A stretch of DNA of 22,469 nt. Source: Dichomitus squalens LYAD-421 SS1 (lineage: Eukaryota; Basidiomycota; Agaricomycetes; Polyporales; Polyporaceae). The stretch lies in NCBI RefSeq assembly GCF_000275845.1, contig NW_006766915.1:61868-84336 (forward strand), written 5' to 3'. Below, piece after piece: positions 1 through 8,826 of this stretch; the first letter of the stretch is position 1, and each line of letters begins with the position of its first letter. The translations under genes were made by a program, and so were the position numbers. A model generated the notes under the pieces. It ran no database searches. It was not told the DNA's origin and saw only the letters and a program-made list of their open reading frames with translations.

Positions 1-9
1 CCTGGAGTG

Positions 10-192
10 TTACCGGGGTAGTGCAGAGCTTGGTGCGGGAGTACAAGAGTAGTGATGAGAGCCAGGAGGGAAGGTAGATCGTGACTGAGGTGTAGAGGGA
101 AGGGGAGCAGTGGGTTGCAGAAGCTCAGAGGTTTGGCAGCTGCATTGTGCAAGATTTCTCGCACCGCAGGAAGCACAGCCGTAGATTGACAT
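10..192 (-). CDS. Possible first exon of a gene running off the left edge
   Basis: An ATG at 192 opens 60 codons on the minus strand. The N-terminus carries four cysteines as a C-x2-C pair (residues 6 and 9) and a C-x-C pair (17 and 19), followed by a Pro/Ser/Thr-rich stretch. Just before the stop there is a GTAACA that could serve as a 5' splice site, so the reading may continue beyond the window as a spliced gene. The cysteine spacing suggests a small metal site, but no family was recognised. It may equally be a chance ORF. Confidence 0.28.
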   Translation of the reverse strand: MSIYGCASCGARNLAQCSCQTSELLQPTAPLPSTPQSRSTFPPGSHHYSCTPAPSSALPR

Positions 193-847
193 GGGAAAGG
201 AGAGATGCTTCTACTCACTACCTGGTAAGTTTTTATGCCTTTCTGGACTCTGCTCTTCGACCAAAGATTGCATTGCTGCTCATCATCTACGTTACACATG
301 CATAAGATAAATACCTAGGAAACGGATCTAAGTTATCCAGATAAAGGTTTGGTGAGCTCTAAATGACCCAAGAGAGAACATACAACATCAAGAGACATGG
401 TTGAAGTGCGTGCAGCTGATGGGAGAAAGCAGGCTGGCGGGAACGAGGAGAGGAGAATCCGGCACGTGACCAGATGAAGCGCGTCGTACCAGTCGGCCCG
501 ACAGCGGATACTTGGAGCCGCCGAGAGTCCACACCTTGAAGCGACCTTGACTTACCTTGAGCTGACCTCAAAGCGACCTTGATGGTCGATTTTCATACTC
601 CGCTCAAGGCAAGGTGCACATTGACGTGAAGTGACCTCACTTCGCGGCAACACTACTCCTTCCTTGCTCGCTGTTTCCCTTATCCCCGCCCCGTTCAATT
701 TGTTTGTTATCCTTCGCTCGTTGCCTGCGCTCGCTCGAGGGGATGTGTTGGAATCCTGGCGTCAAGATGGCGAGCTCGCGGAACGAGCGCCACAGGTCCC
801 GCCCCCCGACGGATATCCGCGCCCTTATCTACCCCTATTCTACTGTG
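193..847. other. Gene-free stretch with a phased repeat
   Basis: No coding sequence could be supported. ORFs on both strands overlap each other and none shows a recognisable motif. The stretch holds the 11-base repeat at 531-582, a further TGACCT at about 632-637, and a TATA-like sequence at its right end. It may be the upstream region of the left-edge minus-strand ORF. Confidence 0.5.
531..582. repeat. Degenerate 11-base tandem repeat, ACCTTGA core
   Basis: The core ACCTTGA (once ACCTCAA) begins at 533, 544, 554, 565 and 576, so the copies are spaced 11, 10, 11 and 11 bases apart. The best-preserved unit reads AGCGACCTTGA. The spacing is close to one helical turn, so all copies face the same side of the DNA. 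It may be a short minisatellite or a cluster of protein-binding sites; the sequence alone does not decide. Confidence 0.75.
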
Positions 848-855
848 TATATAAG
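848..855 (+). promoter_or_regulatory. TATA-like element
   Basis: TATATAAG stands in a TA-rich local context. No confident gene follows within the usual distance; only the weak open stretch at 861-1055 lies downstream. It is listed because it is a good match to a TATA box. Confidence 0.25.
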
Positions 856-860
856 GTCTA

Positions 861-1055
861 TTGTATGTACTACGTACGGCACGCGTTTGCACCGGCCAAA
901 CGCGAATCCCATTTGTGCCCGCTTGCCCTCGAACTTCTACATGTTCTCGCCGAAAGCGCTTGCCAGGTTGCAACGGCCACAACGAATGGCAGCTGCAAGA
1001 CTCGGGCAACATCGTCATGTGTCAAGCATGTCAAACGTTACTGTCCAAGGCTTGA
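861..1055 (+). other. Cys/His-containing open stretch, possible gene fragment
   Basis: This frame stays open without an early ATG. Near its end it encodes a cysteine, then GHNEW, a spacer, and MCQACQT, a spacing that could form a C-x-H ... C-x2-C zinc site. A neighbouring frame carries a basic, Arg-rich stretch starting with ATG at about 942. Neither is joined to a convincing gene. It may be a degraded exon or chance. Confidence 0.15.
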
Positions 1056-1799
1056 AGAGGCTCGATTGTCTGCGGCATTGATTTTCCGGAACAAGTTTCT
1101 GAAGTCTACTCGCGTCCACCGGCTACCCACAAGACCTCCGCATACTATCACACTGACGTTGCAACCTAGAGTCAATCATGTGCAGAACGCCCCCAACCTT
1201 GCGAGCTGTCACCGTCAGTAGGTATTCAGTTGTCACCGTCACGAATTTCTTGCATCTGCCATTCCGCATCATGATGTGCTCGCGACTGCAAACAAACGGA
1301 CTCACACTACCGCAGAGCATGGGACAATACGGTTAGCACCGCCGCTTGCATTAGTTGTCGACTCTTCAACATCCATATTAAGGCATTGGTTGAGTATTGT
1401 CATGATGGCGCGCTAGGTGGTCGCATGTCCCTTTGCATGCATCACGAAGCCACTGATGACGCGTCTTCGTAGACCTTACGCACTCGTTGTGTGCACGAAA
1501 CAGAACCATCAGATGGACTAGCCTTCCGGGGTCGTAATTATCGCGGCACCCGGGCTTGTGCGCAAGCAGTCTTTTTTGTTCTTGCAAGCTCCTTATTCGC
1601 TCATCTCATGGCTACAGGACCGAATCATGTTGAGTCGTTCCAACTATCCGCTTTCTTCCCCTCATCGTCCTGCTTTGAGGTGTTTCGCTAAGCCGTACGT
1701 GCTCGCTTTCCCTACTTAACTTCGTGTCCTCTATAGTTCACCACCAGATTGACTCACATACCCGTACAAGTGGCCGAGCACGAAGGCTTGCCAATTGTA
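1056..1799. other. Upstream region of C2H2 gene 1
   Basis: No gene could be supported in this stretch. Several ORFs of 65-70 codons lie on either strand without motifs or clear splice partners. The right part presumably contains the promoter of the zinc-finger gene that starts at 1800; no strong TATA element was seen immediately upstream. Confidence 0.45.
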
Positions 1800-2659
1800 A
1801 TGGAAGAGGAAGATCACGTGGCAAAGCAGGACAAGTCCCGGCAGGTACGACGAACTGCCCTCTTCATACGCCGACAGCTGGCCCGCTTTCACCGCTCTTA
1901 TGGTCGCTAACCTCTTCCAGGAGGCATGTTTGGCACTATTACAGTTGTCTGTGCCCGTGATACGTCGATCAGAGCGTTTGCGCAAGCAGGCCAAGTCACA
2001 CACTCCCACAATTGTGCCCACTCCGCCGGCTACGCAGCCGGAGAAGGGAAGCGAAGCCGGACGGAAGCTTTCTGCTACAATGGTAGGCCCGTCCAACGCC
2101 TACCGGTCTTCTCAGAGATCCAGGCGAAAGCGCAGACGCAGCGACTTGTCGACGGACGATGTCCTATACGCCCCACCTGAGTCCGCTCCAAAGCGCAACC
2201 GAACCCGTCGGCCACCCATCGCCGGTCAAGCCCTTGTCGTGGTCGAGGGAGAGCAGACGATACACTGCGAAATCTGTTCAGAGAAGCTTACCCTCACGGA
2301 TCTGGACGCTATAGTGAAGCATTTCAGCGGGCACTACCACAAAAAGCAGAAGGCGACACGCGTACCTTGCTTGTGGGGGAATTGCGCTGTCAAATATAAA
2401 AACTTCCAACAGGTAGTCCGACACCTAAAGCAGGACCACCTGAAGGTGATGTGGGCATGTCCCCATTGTGGGGAGCGGTTCGGGAGGATAGATTGCGTGA
2501 GAAGGCACCAAGAAGCGAGAAGGGCTTGTGTCAGTAATCAAATGCTTCATCCGCCCTCATCACCGTTCTTGACTGAGTCCTATATAGCCCGCGAAACAAG
2601 ACAAGAAACGGCAACTATCAACCTCAAAGCCGAGCGGAAAAGTACAGAAGGGCCGATAA
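1800..2659 (+). CDS. Three-finger C2H2-type zinc-finger protein, paralogue 1
   Basis: The proposed model has three exons (1800-1844, 1921-2529, 2588-2659) and 241 residues. A basic cluster, RSRRKRRRSD (residues 81-90), looks like a nuclear localisation signal. Finger 1 uses C131, C134, H149 and H153. Finger 2 has C-x4-C (C165, C170) with H183 and H188. Finger 3 has C198 after C195, H211 and a final cysteine, C218, in place of the second histidine. Intron 2 (58 bases) starts with the weak donor GTCAGT directly after C218, and the short last exon adds a Lys/Arg-rich tail. If intron 2 is retained, the frame runs on to 2811 with an unlikely hydrophobic end. The start could also be the ATG at 1900. 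The arrangement matches the gene at 6821-7811, so the two are probably paralogues. DNA or RNA binding is inferred. Confidence 0.72.
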
Positions 2660-3198
2660 CTCGAGATGTTAGGGGCGTGGTCCAGGAAGCCGTCTCCCCT
2701 TCGGTGGTCTTCAGGCATGTTGGGTTATCGTACACCGTACTCCCGCTCTTTGTACTCCTGTACTGTACATATCATGCGGGATACTACTTGAAGAGGGACG
2801 CGGGTACTTGACACACCGTCACGGAGTCTCCGAGATGGCAGAATTGGGAAGCGATCCAACAAAAGGCTGGGGTACAAAGTATATAGAGAGGAAAAATGAC
2901 GACGTCATATTGTTACATCGCGGGGTCGGACAGCTAGCAGTATGTATGGAAATATCAGGGGTGGGTACAGGTCATTTGTATGCGAAGATGAAAGCATGAG
3001 AGCAAGTTGACGGAAACAGTGTCCATAGGTACAAAGGAACGATATTGAACGTAGAATTACGCAAGAAGGGGAGCATAACCGCCACTGGGTTGTGGTCGAT
3101 GTAGTGGTTCGAGTAGTTCGGCAACGAGCCTTACAGTATTGATCTCAGCACAGTGTAACAATCTACATAAGTCAATCAAGGAGCTCACCTTCATGCTA
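2660..3198. other. Intergenic stretch between convergent genes
   Basis: Nothing could be supported here except the read-through extension of the zinc-finger ORF to 2811. On the minus strand, a short frame in 3057-3260 ends in MK followed by a GTGAGC donor-like site, so the gene at 3199-3801 could have an alternative 3' exon structure. Otherwise the stretch probably holds 3' untranslated sequence of both neighbours. Confidence 0.4.
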
Positions 3199-3801
3199 TC
3201 ACCAACCACGATGATCCGTCGAAGATGCATCGGAATGGGAACGACGCTGATCTTGCGCAACCATAGACACGAATTCCTCCGGCGACATTATGCATACGCC
3301 CTCGCGCTGCGATAGATGGCGGCTTTCCAGTTGATGATCGCGCGATGGGACTTGGGACGTCGAGTATCTCCGTTTCAGAGCGGGACGAGCAGGACGCGAT
3401 GTCTTCGCGGGTTTGGACGGCGTTGGAGGGACGTCTTCTCTGTCGGGTAGCGGGGCGAAGCTTACGCGCCGTTTGCCGCGAGCCTTGGCACGGTTGTGCC
3501 TTTGCGGCCCCCAAGGGACAGCGTTCTCATCCTGCCTGCGTTTCGCTGGTGTCTGCGGAACTATCGGGGGAGGAGGCATGCAAAACGCATGGTTCTCGGA
3601 TGTGGATGCGACGAACGCAGTAGTGGCGACAAATGTGCTTTGGATCGGGGGAGCGTACGTAACGGTGGTGCAAGACATTGTGGAGATGCGTCGTAAAGCA
3701 AGAGTAGATCGCGGAAGAGGGCGGATGGAATGGACGTGCGGTGTTCCTAGATGGTGGTTGTCAGACAATGGGAGCGGCTCGGCAAAAGGCATGTTGAACA
3801 C
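3199..3801 (-). CDS. Unknown protein, Pro/Ser/Arg-rich, with an RVSF motif
   Basis: A single open frame of 200 residues starts from ATG at 3801; internal ATGs (residue 42, for example) are possible starts. The protein is low in hydrophobic residues and rich in Pro, Ser, Arg and Lys, and is probably mostly disordered. It contains PPPPIVPQTPAKRR (76-89), a basic run leading into KRRVSFAP (110-117), and PPTPSKPAK. RVSF at 112-115 fits the RVxF docking motif for protein phosphatase 1, and its basic preceding residues are typical. A more ordered C-terminal piece reads MSPEEFVSMV (172-181). No family was recognised. The gene converges on C2H2 gene 1. A 3' intron is possible, so the last residues are uncertain. 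Confidence 0.5.
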   Translation of the reverse strand: MFNMPFAEPLPLSDNHHLGTPHVHSIRPLPRSTLALRRISTMSCTTVTYAPPIQSTFVATTAFVASTSENHAFCMPPPPIVPQTPAKRRQDENAVPWGPQRHNRAKARGKRRVSFAPLPDREDVPPTPSKPAKTSRPARPALKRRYSTSQVPSRDHQLESRHLSQREGVCIMSPEEFVSMVAQDQRRSHSDASSTDHRGW

Positions 3802-3903
3802 GAACGCGCGCTACAGCGGACCTCGTGCCGGGCCGATGCCACTCACCTCCCGCCACTTGGTTGTTTGTGAGCATATTCTCCATGCTTCTAACGAACCCTA
3901 CAG

Positions 3904-4833
3904 CATAACTGTACTAGCCAATTTAGTGCTGGAAAGGTAAATCGATGCGTGCCCGTCAGCGGATGTTCGGGGACGCGTATATTGTGAGTGTCACCTTTCT
4001 TCTGCCAGTGGTTACTGAAAATCGACTTGCATTGCGTTCAGGACTCCGGATCGTAGAGATGAATATATGCGAGCAGATCGCATGGCGTTGATCGTCGTCC
4101 TATATTCACTGCGAGATCGACCCGTTTCGTACAGTATCATAATACTTATCACAGTTGCGGTAATCATGTGTGGCTCCAGTCCGAAACGGCCTTGCTAGAG
4201 AACACTGACCTCACAGTGCGTGGTCTATAAGAGGAAACTTTCGATGGGTTACACGGTATTGCGACCAATTCTAGAGGCCCCAACCGTACGAAGCCTCTTC
4301 AGAGGCAGAGCCACTCCACGGCAAGTAGTGCGAGGTAAGCCTATCTCAAGACCGAATTCAATGCATTAAGCATGCAATACATGCAGTCGTTAGCTTATGA
4401 CGTAGTGCCTTGCTCTCAAACAGCTTTGAGGAGCTATCTGGACGCAAGGTCTGACATACGCAAGGTATATACCGTTGCATGGCAAGCAGAACGCGAATGT
4501 CTCCGTGAATGGGAACAACAGCTTACAAGTGTCGGATATTAGCTCTACAGCAGTATCATTGAAGCTGCAGCAACTGGAACTATGCCTGGCCTTCAAGTAT
4601 TGATTCGCTTCGAATATCAGATACCCAGGACCTTAGGTTCAGCAGACGATATGGGCCAGCAACTGTACGTCATATGTTTCTATTATATTTCAGATGTCAC
4701 CATTTATCAGACACAAAGAGAACGAACGCACCGTTCTCTGCGCAGCCTACCTCGCATTGGCATACGGACCGAAGGAACTTTTCGGAAGGGTCCGCCCTTA
4801 TTCAATGTTTGGGGGACATCCTGTACACTGTGA
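3904..4833 (+). CDS. Candidate multi-exon gene of unknown type, low confidence
   Basis: Open stretches can be joined in phase as 3904-3983, 4042-4159, 4217-4324 and 4387 onward, using introns of 58, 57 and 62 bases with GTGAGT, GTAATC and GTAGTG donors. A CTAAC branch-like sequence lies just before the acceptor at 3903. The predicted product has a short hydrophobic segment (SYSIIILITVA), then Arg-rich sequence, then a helical-looking part (AWQAERECLREWEQQL). The last frame is open from 4387 to 4833 except for one TAG at 4540-4542, which could lie in a 42-base intron (4529-4570) or be a disabling stop. No start codon was fixed and no family recognised. All three plus frames are open around 4674-4830, so chance cannot be excluded. 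Confidence 0.22.
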
Positions 4834-4873
4834 GTAGCTTACACTTGCATGATCCTTAGGCTGTAGCTGATCA

Positions 4874-5167
4874 TCAGAGGATATAGATGTTTGGTAGGCA
4901 ATCAGGAGGTGCTTGAGACTTTGGAGGGGCAACTGCCCCGCTGGCATGTTGGACGGGCTGGACCCCGGTCACCCGGAGCTGTGTGTCCATCTGTGCGCTT
5001 CGCGGGAACCTCGACAGCACAGCATCGCGAATCGGTGGCAGTATCGTCGTACAATTTTCGTCTGTAGAATCGCTGTCGCAGTCAGCTATATTCCAGGCAA
5101 GTGGAAGACTCGTGTCTAAGTTAGCATAAGCGCTTATATCGTTTTCATTGCCCTGTGCAGAGTCCAC
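4874..5167 (-). CDS. Small ORF divergent from EFM7, doubtful
   Basis: The ORF has 97 codons and its ATG at 5167 lies 33 bases from the EFM7 start, on the opposite strand. The N-terminal half is acidic (SDSTDEN); the rest is unremarkable. No motif was recognised. Its start falls where the EFM7 promoter must be, which makes a real gene less likely; a plus-strand frame here is also open. Confidence 0.15.
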   Translation of the reverse strand: MDSAQGNENDISAYANLDTSLPLAWNIADCDSDSTDENCTTILPPIRDAVLSRFPRSAQMDTQLRVTGVQPVQHASGAVAPPKSQAPPDCLPNIYIL

Positions 5168-5200
5168 TCAAAACGAAAACGCACTAGTTCCACAACTCGA

Positions 5201-6297
5201 ATGTCACACACGGATACCGAATCCGACGGTGGAATGGATCTCGGTGATGTCTTCACTGTCAGTATGCTATCAAGCAGGAGTCCAATCTGCTCATCCATCG
5301 CAAAGGAGCCCCCGAGACCACCATCGCCAGAACCTACAACGGCCGTTTATACTCGAGAACGCTCTGATCAGACCGATTGGACGACAATCAATCTGCGCTT
5401 AGTTGGCTCGCATCCTCTATGGGCACATTATCTGTGAGTATATGATGCACTATCACGAGATTGATGACCGAGTGTTAAGGTTCTAGTTGGAATGCGTCGC
5501 TTGCTTTCGCGTCGTACCTCGATGAGCATGATGCTCTTTATCGCGATCGCTTCGTCCTGGAGCTCGGCGCAGGCGGCGGACTGCCAAGCATAGTAACTGC
5601 CAAGAACGGGGCCCGGAAGGTGAGCCATCACCCTTAGGACGGTCGTCTGGTTTGATCTGAGGGCTGTCATCGTTAGGTGGTGATTACTGACTATCCAGAT
5701 CAAGCGCTGATAGACAATTTATCTTACAACGTCAGCCAAAACCTTGGGGAGACCGAGAACGACGGTGTTGCTGTGCAGGTATCACACACTTTTATGCCAC
5801 TGACCTGCCCTCTAAGTCACGCATATATAGGGTTACATCTGGGGACATCCTATTGAGAAGTTGCTCCAGCTGCTTCCAGACAATGAGCCGGAGCGTGCAT
5901 TCGATCTGATGATATTGTCCGATCTCATCTTCAACCATTCTCAAGCAAGTAGCTACGGAACTCATCCACCGCATATGCTAACATTGTCTCTAGCACGACG
6001 CGATGCTCAAGACATGTGACCTTGCTCTCGCGAAATCAAGACCCGCATGTGTCTTGGTCTTCTATTCTCATCACCGACCACATCTCGCACATCGCGACGT
6101 GGAGTTCTTCAGGAAGGCGCGGGAGAACGGCTGGACCTGCGACGAAATTTTGACACGAAAATACCCTGTACGTACATTCTTCGGTGCTCTAATGCCGTTG
6201 TTAAGGGCCCACATCATAGCCTATGTTCCCCGAAGACCCGGGAGAGGAAGAGGTGCGAGCGACAGTACACGGATGGCGGTTGACCCGGGCGTCTTAG
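5201..6297 (+). CDS. EFM7: Protein N-terminal and lysine N-methyltransferase EFM7
   Basis: There are seven exons: 5201-5257, 5306-5433, 5487-5619, 5677-5778, 5831-5944, 5994-6167 and 6220-6297, giving 261 residues, about the length of yeast Nnt1/Efm7. The fold is a class I Rossmann methyltransferase of the Methyltransf_16 group. The SAM-binding loop ELGAGGGLPSI lies at 87-97, the acidic ribose-contact strand VVITDYPD at 107-114, and LILSDLIFNHS-like sequence (MILSDLIFNHS) at about 167-177. The family C-terminal block PMFPEDPG ... VHGW lies in the last exon. The known role of the family is cytosolic methylation of elongation factor eEF1A at its N-terminal glycine and adjacent lysine. Two introns are unusual: the first is in frame and 48 bases long, and the fifth is GC-AG. 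Every exon join preserves family-like sequence, so the model is strong. Confidence 0.93.
5258..5305 (+). other. In-frame 48-base intron 1 of EFM7 (exitron-like)
   Basis: The donor GTCAGT and acceptor AAAG bound 48 bases, a multiple of three with no stop codon. Removing it joins DVFT to EPPRPPSPEP, as expected for the family. Retaining it inserts 16 residues and leaves the frame intact. Both forms could therefore be translated. Confidence 0.7.
5945..5993 (+). other. GC-AG intron 5 of EFM7
   Basis: The exon ends in CAA and the intron begins GCAAGT, the known consensus for GC-type donors, and ends in TCTCTAG. The join gives HSQ followed by HDAML, matching the family. The nearest GT donor, four bases downstream (5949), would shift the frame and hit TGA soon after. 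Confidence 0.85.
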
Positions 6298-6820
6298 CTC
6301 TCGTGGACCGTTTCCCCTCACGGACCGTAATGTATCAAGCACAGAAATAAAGGTCATCTATAGTGTGCTACTGGCGGGGCTTTGTCGATGCTAGTGCTGA
6401 CGGAGCGGCTCTAGCAGAGGGATGAACCTCAGGCCGGGGTTGTGATCACGTTCGATGAGACGACAGATCAACGATGAAAACCACTGCGTGGGCAGAACAC
6501 GACGTGGTTGTTGGCGGGAGCAGCGATGCAGTTGACGTCTGGACTAAAACAGGCAGCTGAAAGCGAGACAACGGGAAGTGCGGTGAGAAAAGATAGAGAC
6601 TAAACTAGTGAGACACGAGGATCACAAACACGAGCGGAACAAATATGATGGATTCAGATAGTACATGCGATAGGTGTTCGTAGAGAGTAAACGGACAATG
6701 GCGGTAGCGTAGAGACAGCAAGAGCCAGTAAGAAGGAGATTGCAGCACAATGGAAACAGATCACAATGACGGCAGAAAGGGCATACAGTAGCGATGTACC
6801 CAAGGAAGACAAACAAGCAT
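6298..6820. other. Intergenic stretch between convergent EFM7 and C2H2 gene 2
   Basis: The stretch is 523 bases with no supported ORF on either strand. It presumably holds the two 3' untranslated regions. No repeat or strong hairpin was noticed. Confidence 0.5.
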
Positions 6821-7811
6821 CTAGTCCCTCCTCCGCTTCCTGGCGTGCTGTTTGCCCTTCTTCACCGACTTCGACGGCACATAGTCCTCGTCGTACTCGT
6901 CGTTGGGATCCCAGTGCTGCTCAGAGTTGTCGTGGTACTCTTCCTCTTCGAAGTCTTGCACACAGCTCCGAGAGCGCTTTCGCGGGTTAGAAGGCCCAGC
7001 TTCGGGCTGCTCTGGCACTGCAAAAACGTGTGGACGTCAGAGCGCGGGCCAGTTGTGTGCGTACAGAGCTCGTGAGCTTACTAGGCGTTGACACTTCGAA
7101 GTCCCTCGGGCCATCTGCCTGCAAGTGGGCAGCGCGTTTCTCCCGCTCCACGGGACATCGCTCCATGTGGCGTGTAAGAGCATCCGCGCGACTTATTGAC
7201 CCACCCCAACGACATGCCGGATAATTCGGACACCGGTAGCAGGCCCCAAAGTGCTGGCTGAAGTGACGGCCAGTGTCGCGAAATTTCAAGGTCTTGGTAC
7301 AGCCTATCCACCGACATCGAACAATGCGGTCTGTTTGTTTCTCGTCGGCTGCGTAGTGCACCTCTCGGAAGTGCTTCCGTGCCGCCTTGATGCTGATGAG
7401 TGGGAAGGACGACTTGCACCTGGGGGTCGTCGCGTCGCCGTCGACTGCCCCTGCCGCGGCGCACCCGCACCGGTGGATCTGCTGTTTGCCAACTATGTAC
7501 CGCTCGGAGTCCTTGAGTGGCTTGTTTCTGACGCGAGTCAAACCCTCTCTGATCGTCATGGCACTAGCGGCGTGCGCTCCCTCCTTCTTCAAGTACAGCA
7601 CCGACCTGCGGCTCTTCGCGCGGGGAGGCTTGCGAGGGGCTTCTGGCCGGCCTTGTTGTCCACGCGCGGGTCGATTTTCTGGACCGTGTGAGGTGGTAGA
7701 CGGGCATGGTCGGGGAAGGATGGTCTGCGGCTTCTTCGCCGCGTCTTCGTTTTCATGACTCGGTGCCCCGCGTCTGGGGCGGAGCTTGCGTAGTTCTTGA
7801 TCATTCGACAT
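6821..7811 (-). CDS. Three-finger C2H2-type zinc-finger protein, paralogue 2
   Basis: There are two exons (7082-7811 and 6821-7017) with a 64-base GTAAGC-TGCAG intron, giving 308 residues. The N-terminal 110 residues are basic and Pro-rich, probably disordered. Finger 1 is atypical (C115, C117 and C132 are available, with H147 and H152). Finger 2 has C-x4-C (C166, C171) with H183 and H187. Finger 3 has C194 and C200, H215 and a terminal cysteine, C219. The same finger order, the C-x4-C second finger with an aromatic or tryptophan inside, and the HC end of finger 3 occur in the gene at 1800-2659. The second exon encodes an acidic run (FEEEEY, DEYDEDY) and ends in a Lys/Arg cluster. A nuclear nucleic-acid-binding role is inferred. 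The upstream ATG at 7811 was chosen as the first in frame. Confidence 0.82.
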
Positions 7812-8678
7812 GATACGGTGGGGAAAGGGGCAGGCAGAAGTTGGAGTTCGGGAGGGACTGTGTGGTGGGAGGTGAAAGTGGGGGGACGAAGAGGCGCCGT
7901 TGTTGAACTCGCTTTTTACGGCTCAGTCGGGGCAACCGAAGCCAGCGGATCGAGGCGCGGCTTGCCAGGCAGGCCTCTCCGTCTATCCTCTGACAACAAA
8001 AGACATAATGAACAGACTGAGTACCCTGAACTTACTTTATTCACCACAGCAATGGTCCCAAATACTGACCGCCACCAGCCACGCTTTGCACCGCCAACTC
8101 ACAAAAGGCTCGCCCGCTTGGACGCTTCACTACTTCACCCATTCAAAACGAACGCTCTCGAGCGTCTCCTTACTTTGCTCCTTGTTCCTCCTTCCGGTTA
8201 TGCTCACCGTTGTGTCGGCCACCGTGACGCTTTGACCCTATCGCAACTACATCCCCTCCTACGAGTAGAAGCTCGACGCGTCGGATCACCAATGATACTC
8301 CAGCCCTACTGCGCAAAATGAACGAAAGAAGATCCGAAGGAGAATACCTCAAACTGGTACAGCGAACGCCAATGCTTCTTGACTAGGCACAAACGCTTCG
8401 AACTCCCTATGGAGATCAAGCCACCGCCTCTATCAGCTGGTGCTCTACGACAAACGCCCAGAGCTCTCACCTCTACGCGTCTCTACGCTAGAGAACCAGA
8501 TCTATGGCAGCAAGCAGTATCAGTGACGGAGAAGAGACGGACACGGAGACCTGCAATGTAAGTGGTCAGTAGCGACGGCGAGCGTTTCGGTGGGTTGTAT
8601 ATTCCCTCGCCACAACCCGGCTAAAGCATAGGGTCAATAGGCATAGAACCTGACCCCGATATGAGAGGTTGTGGATCA

Positions 8679-8729
8679 GGCCATTTGCTGAACCCGGCCA
8701 TTTGCTGAACCCAGCCATTTTCTGAACCC
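8679..8729. repeat. Three tandem copies of a 17-base unit
   Basis: The copies occupy 8679-8695, 8696-8712 and 8713-8729. The first two are identical (GGCCATTTGCTGAACCC); the third differs at two positions. The array lies about 100 bases upstream of the candidate gene start at 8827. Its function is unknown. Confidence 0.95.
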
Positions 8730-8784
8730 GTTGCTGTCGCGTGAGCCACTCCGACGCGCACCTCTTCCCTCGCAGCGCGAGCCA

Positions 8785-8790
8785 TATAAA
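8785..8790 (+). promoter_or_regulatory. TATA-like element before 8827
   Basis: TATAAA lies 37 bases upstream of the ATG at 8827. The short distance would allow only a very short leader. It supports, weakly, transcription of the candidate gene that follows. Confidence 0.3.
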
Positions 8791-8826
8791 TCATGGAGCA
8801 CGCTCTTCCGCCGGTTCGCAATCGCC

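Larger units (their letters stand above)
7812..8826. other. Upstream region of C2H2 gene 2; mostly empty
   Basis: No gene could be supported. Possible pieces are an 18-codon open stretch from the ATG at 8504 followed by a strong GTAAGT donor at 8558 (product rich in Ser, Asp, Glu and Thr) with no convincing partner exon, and several overlapping ORFs without motifs. The stretch holds the 17-base tandem repeat and a TATA-like box at its right end. Confidence 0.4.

Noticed and set aside
631..1221. Plus-strand ORF of 196 codons
   Set aside because: No motif, starts with TTG in all likelihood, and overlaps equally open frames on both strands.
2588..2811. Read-through C-terminus of C2H2 gene 1
   Set aside because: It ends in an unlikely hydrophobic run; splicing at 2530-2587 gives a short basic tail like that of the paralogue. 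Kept only as an alternative.
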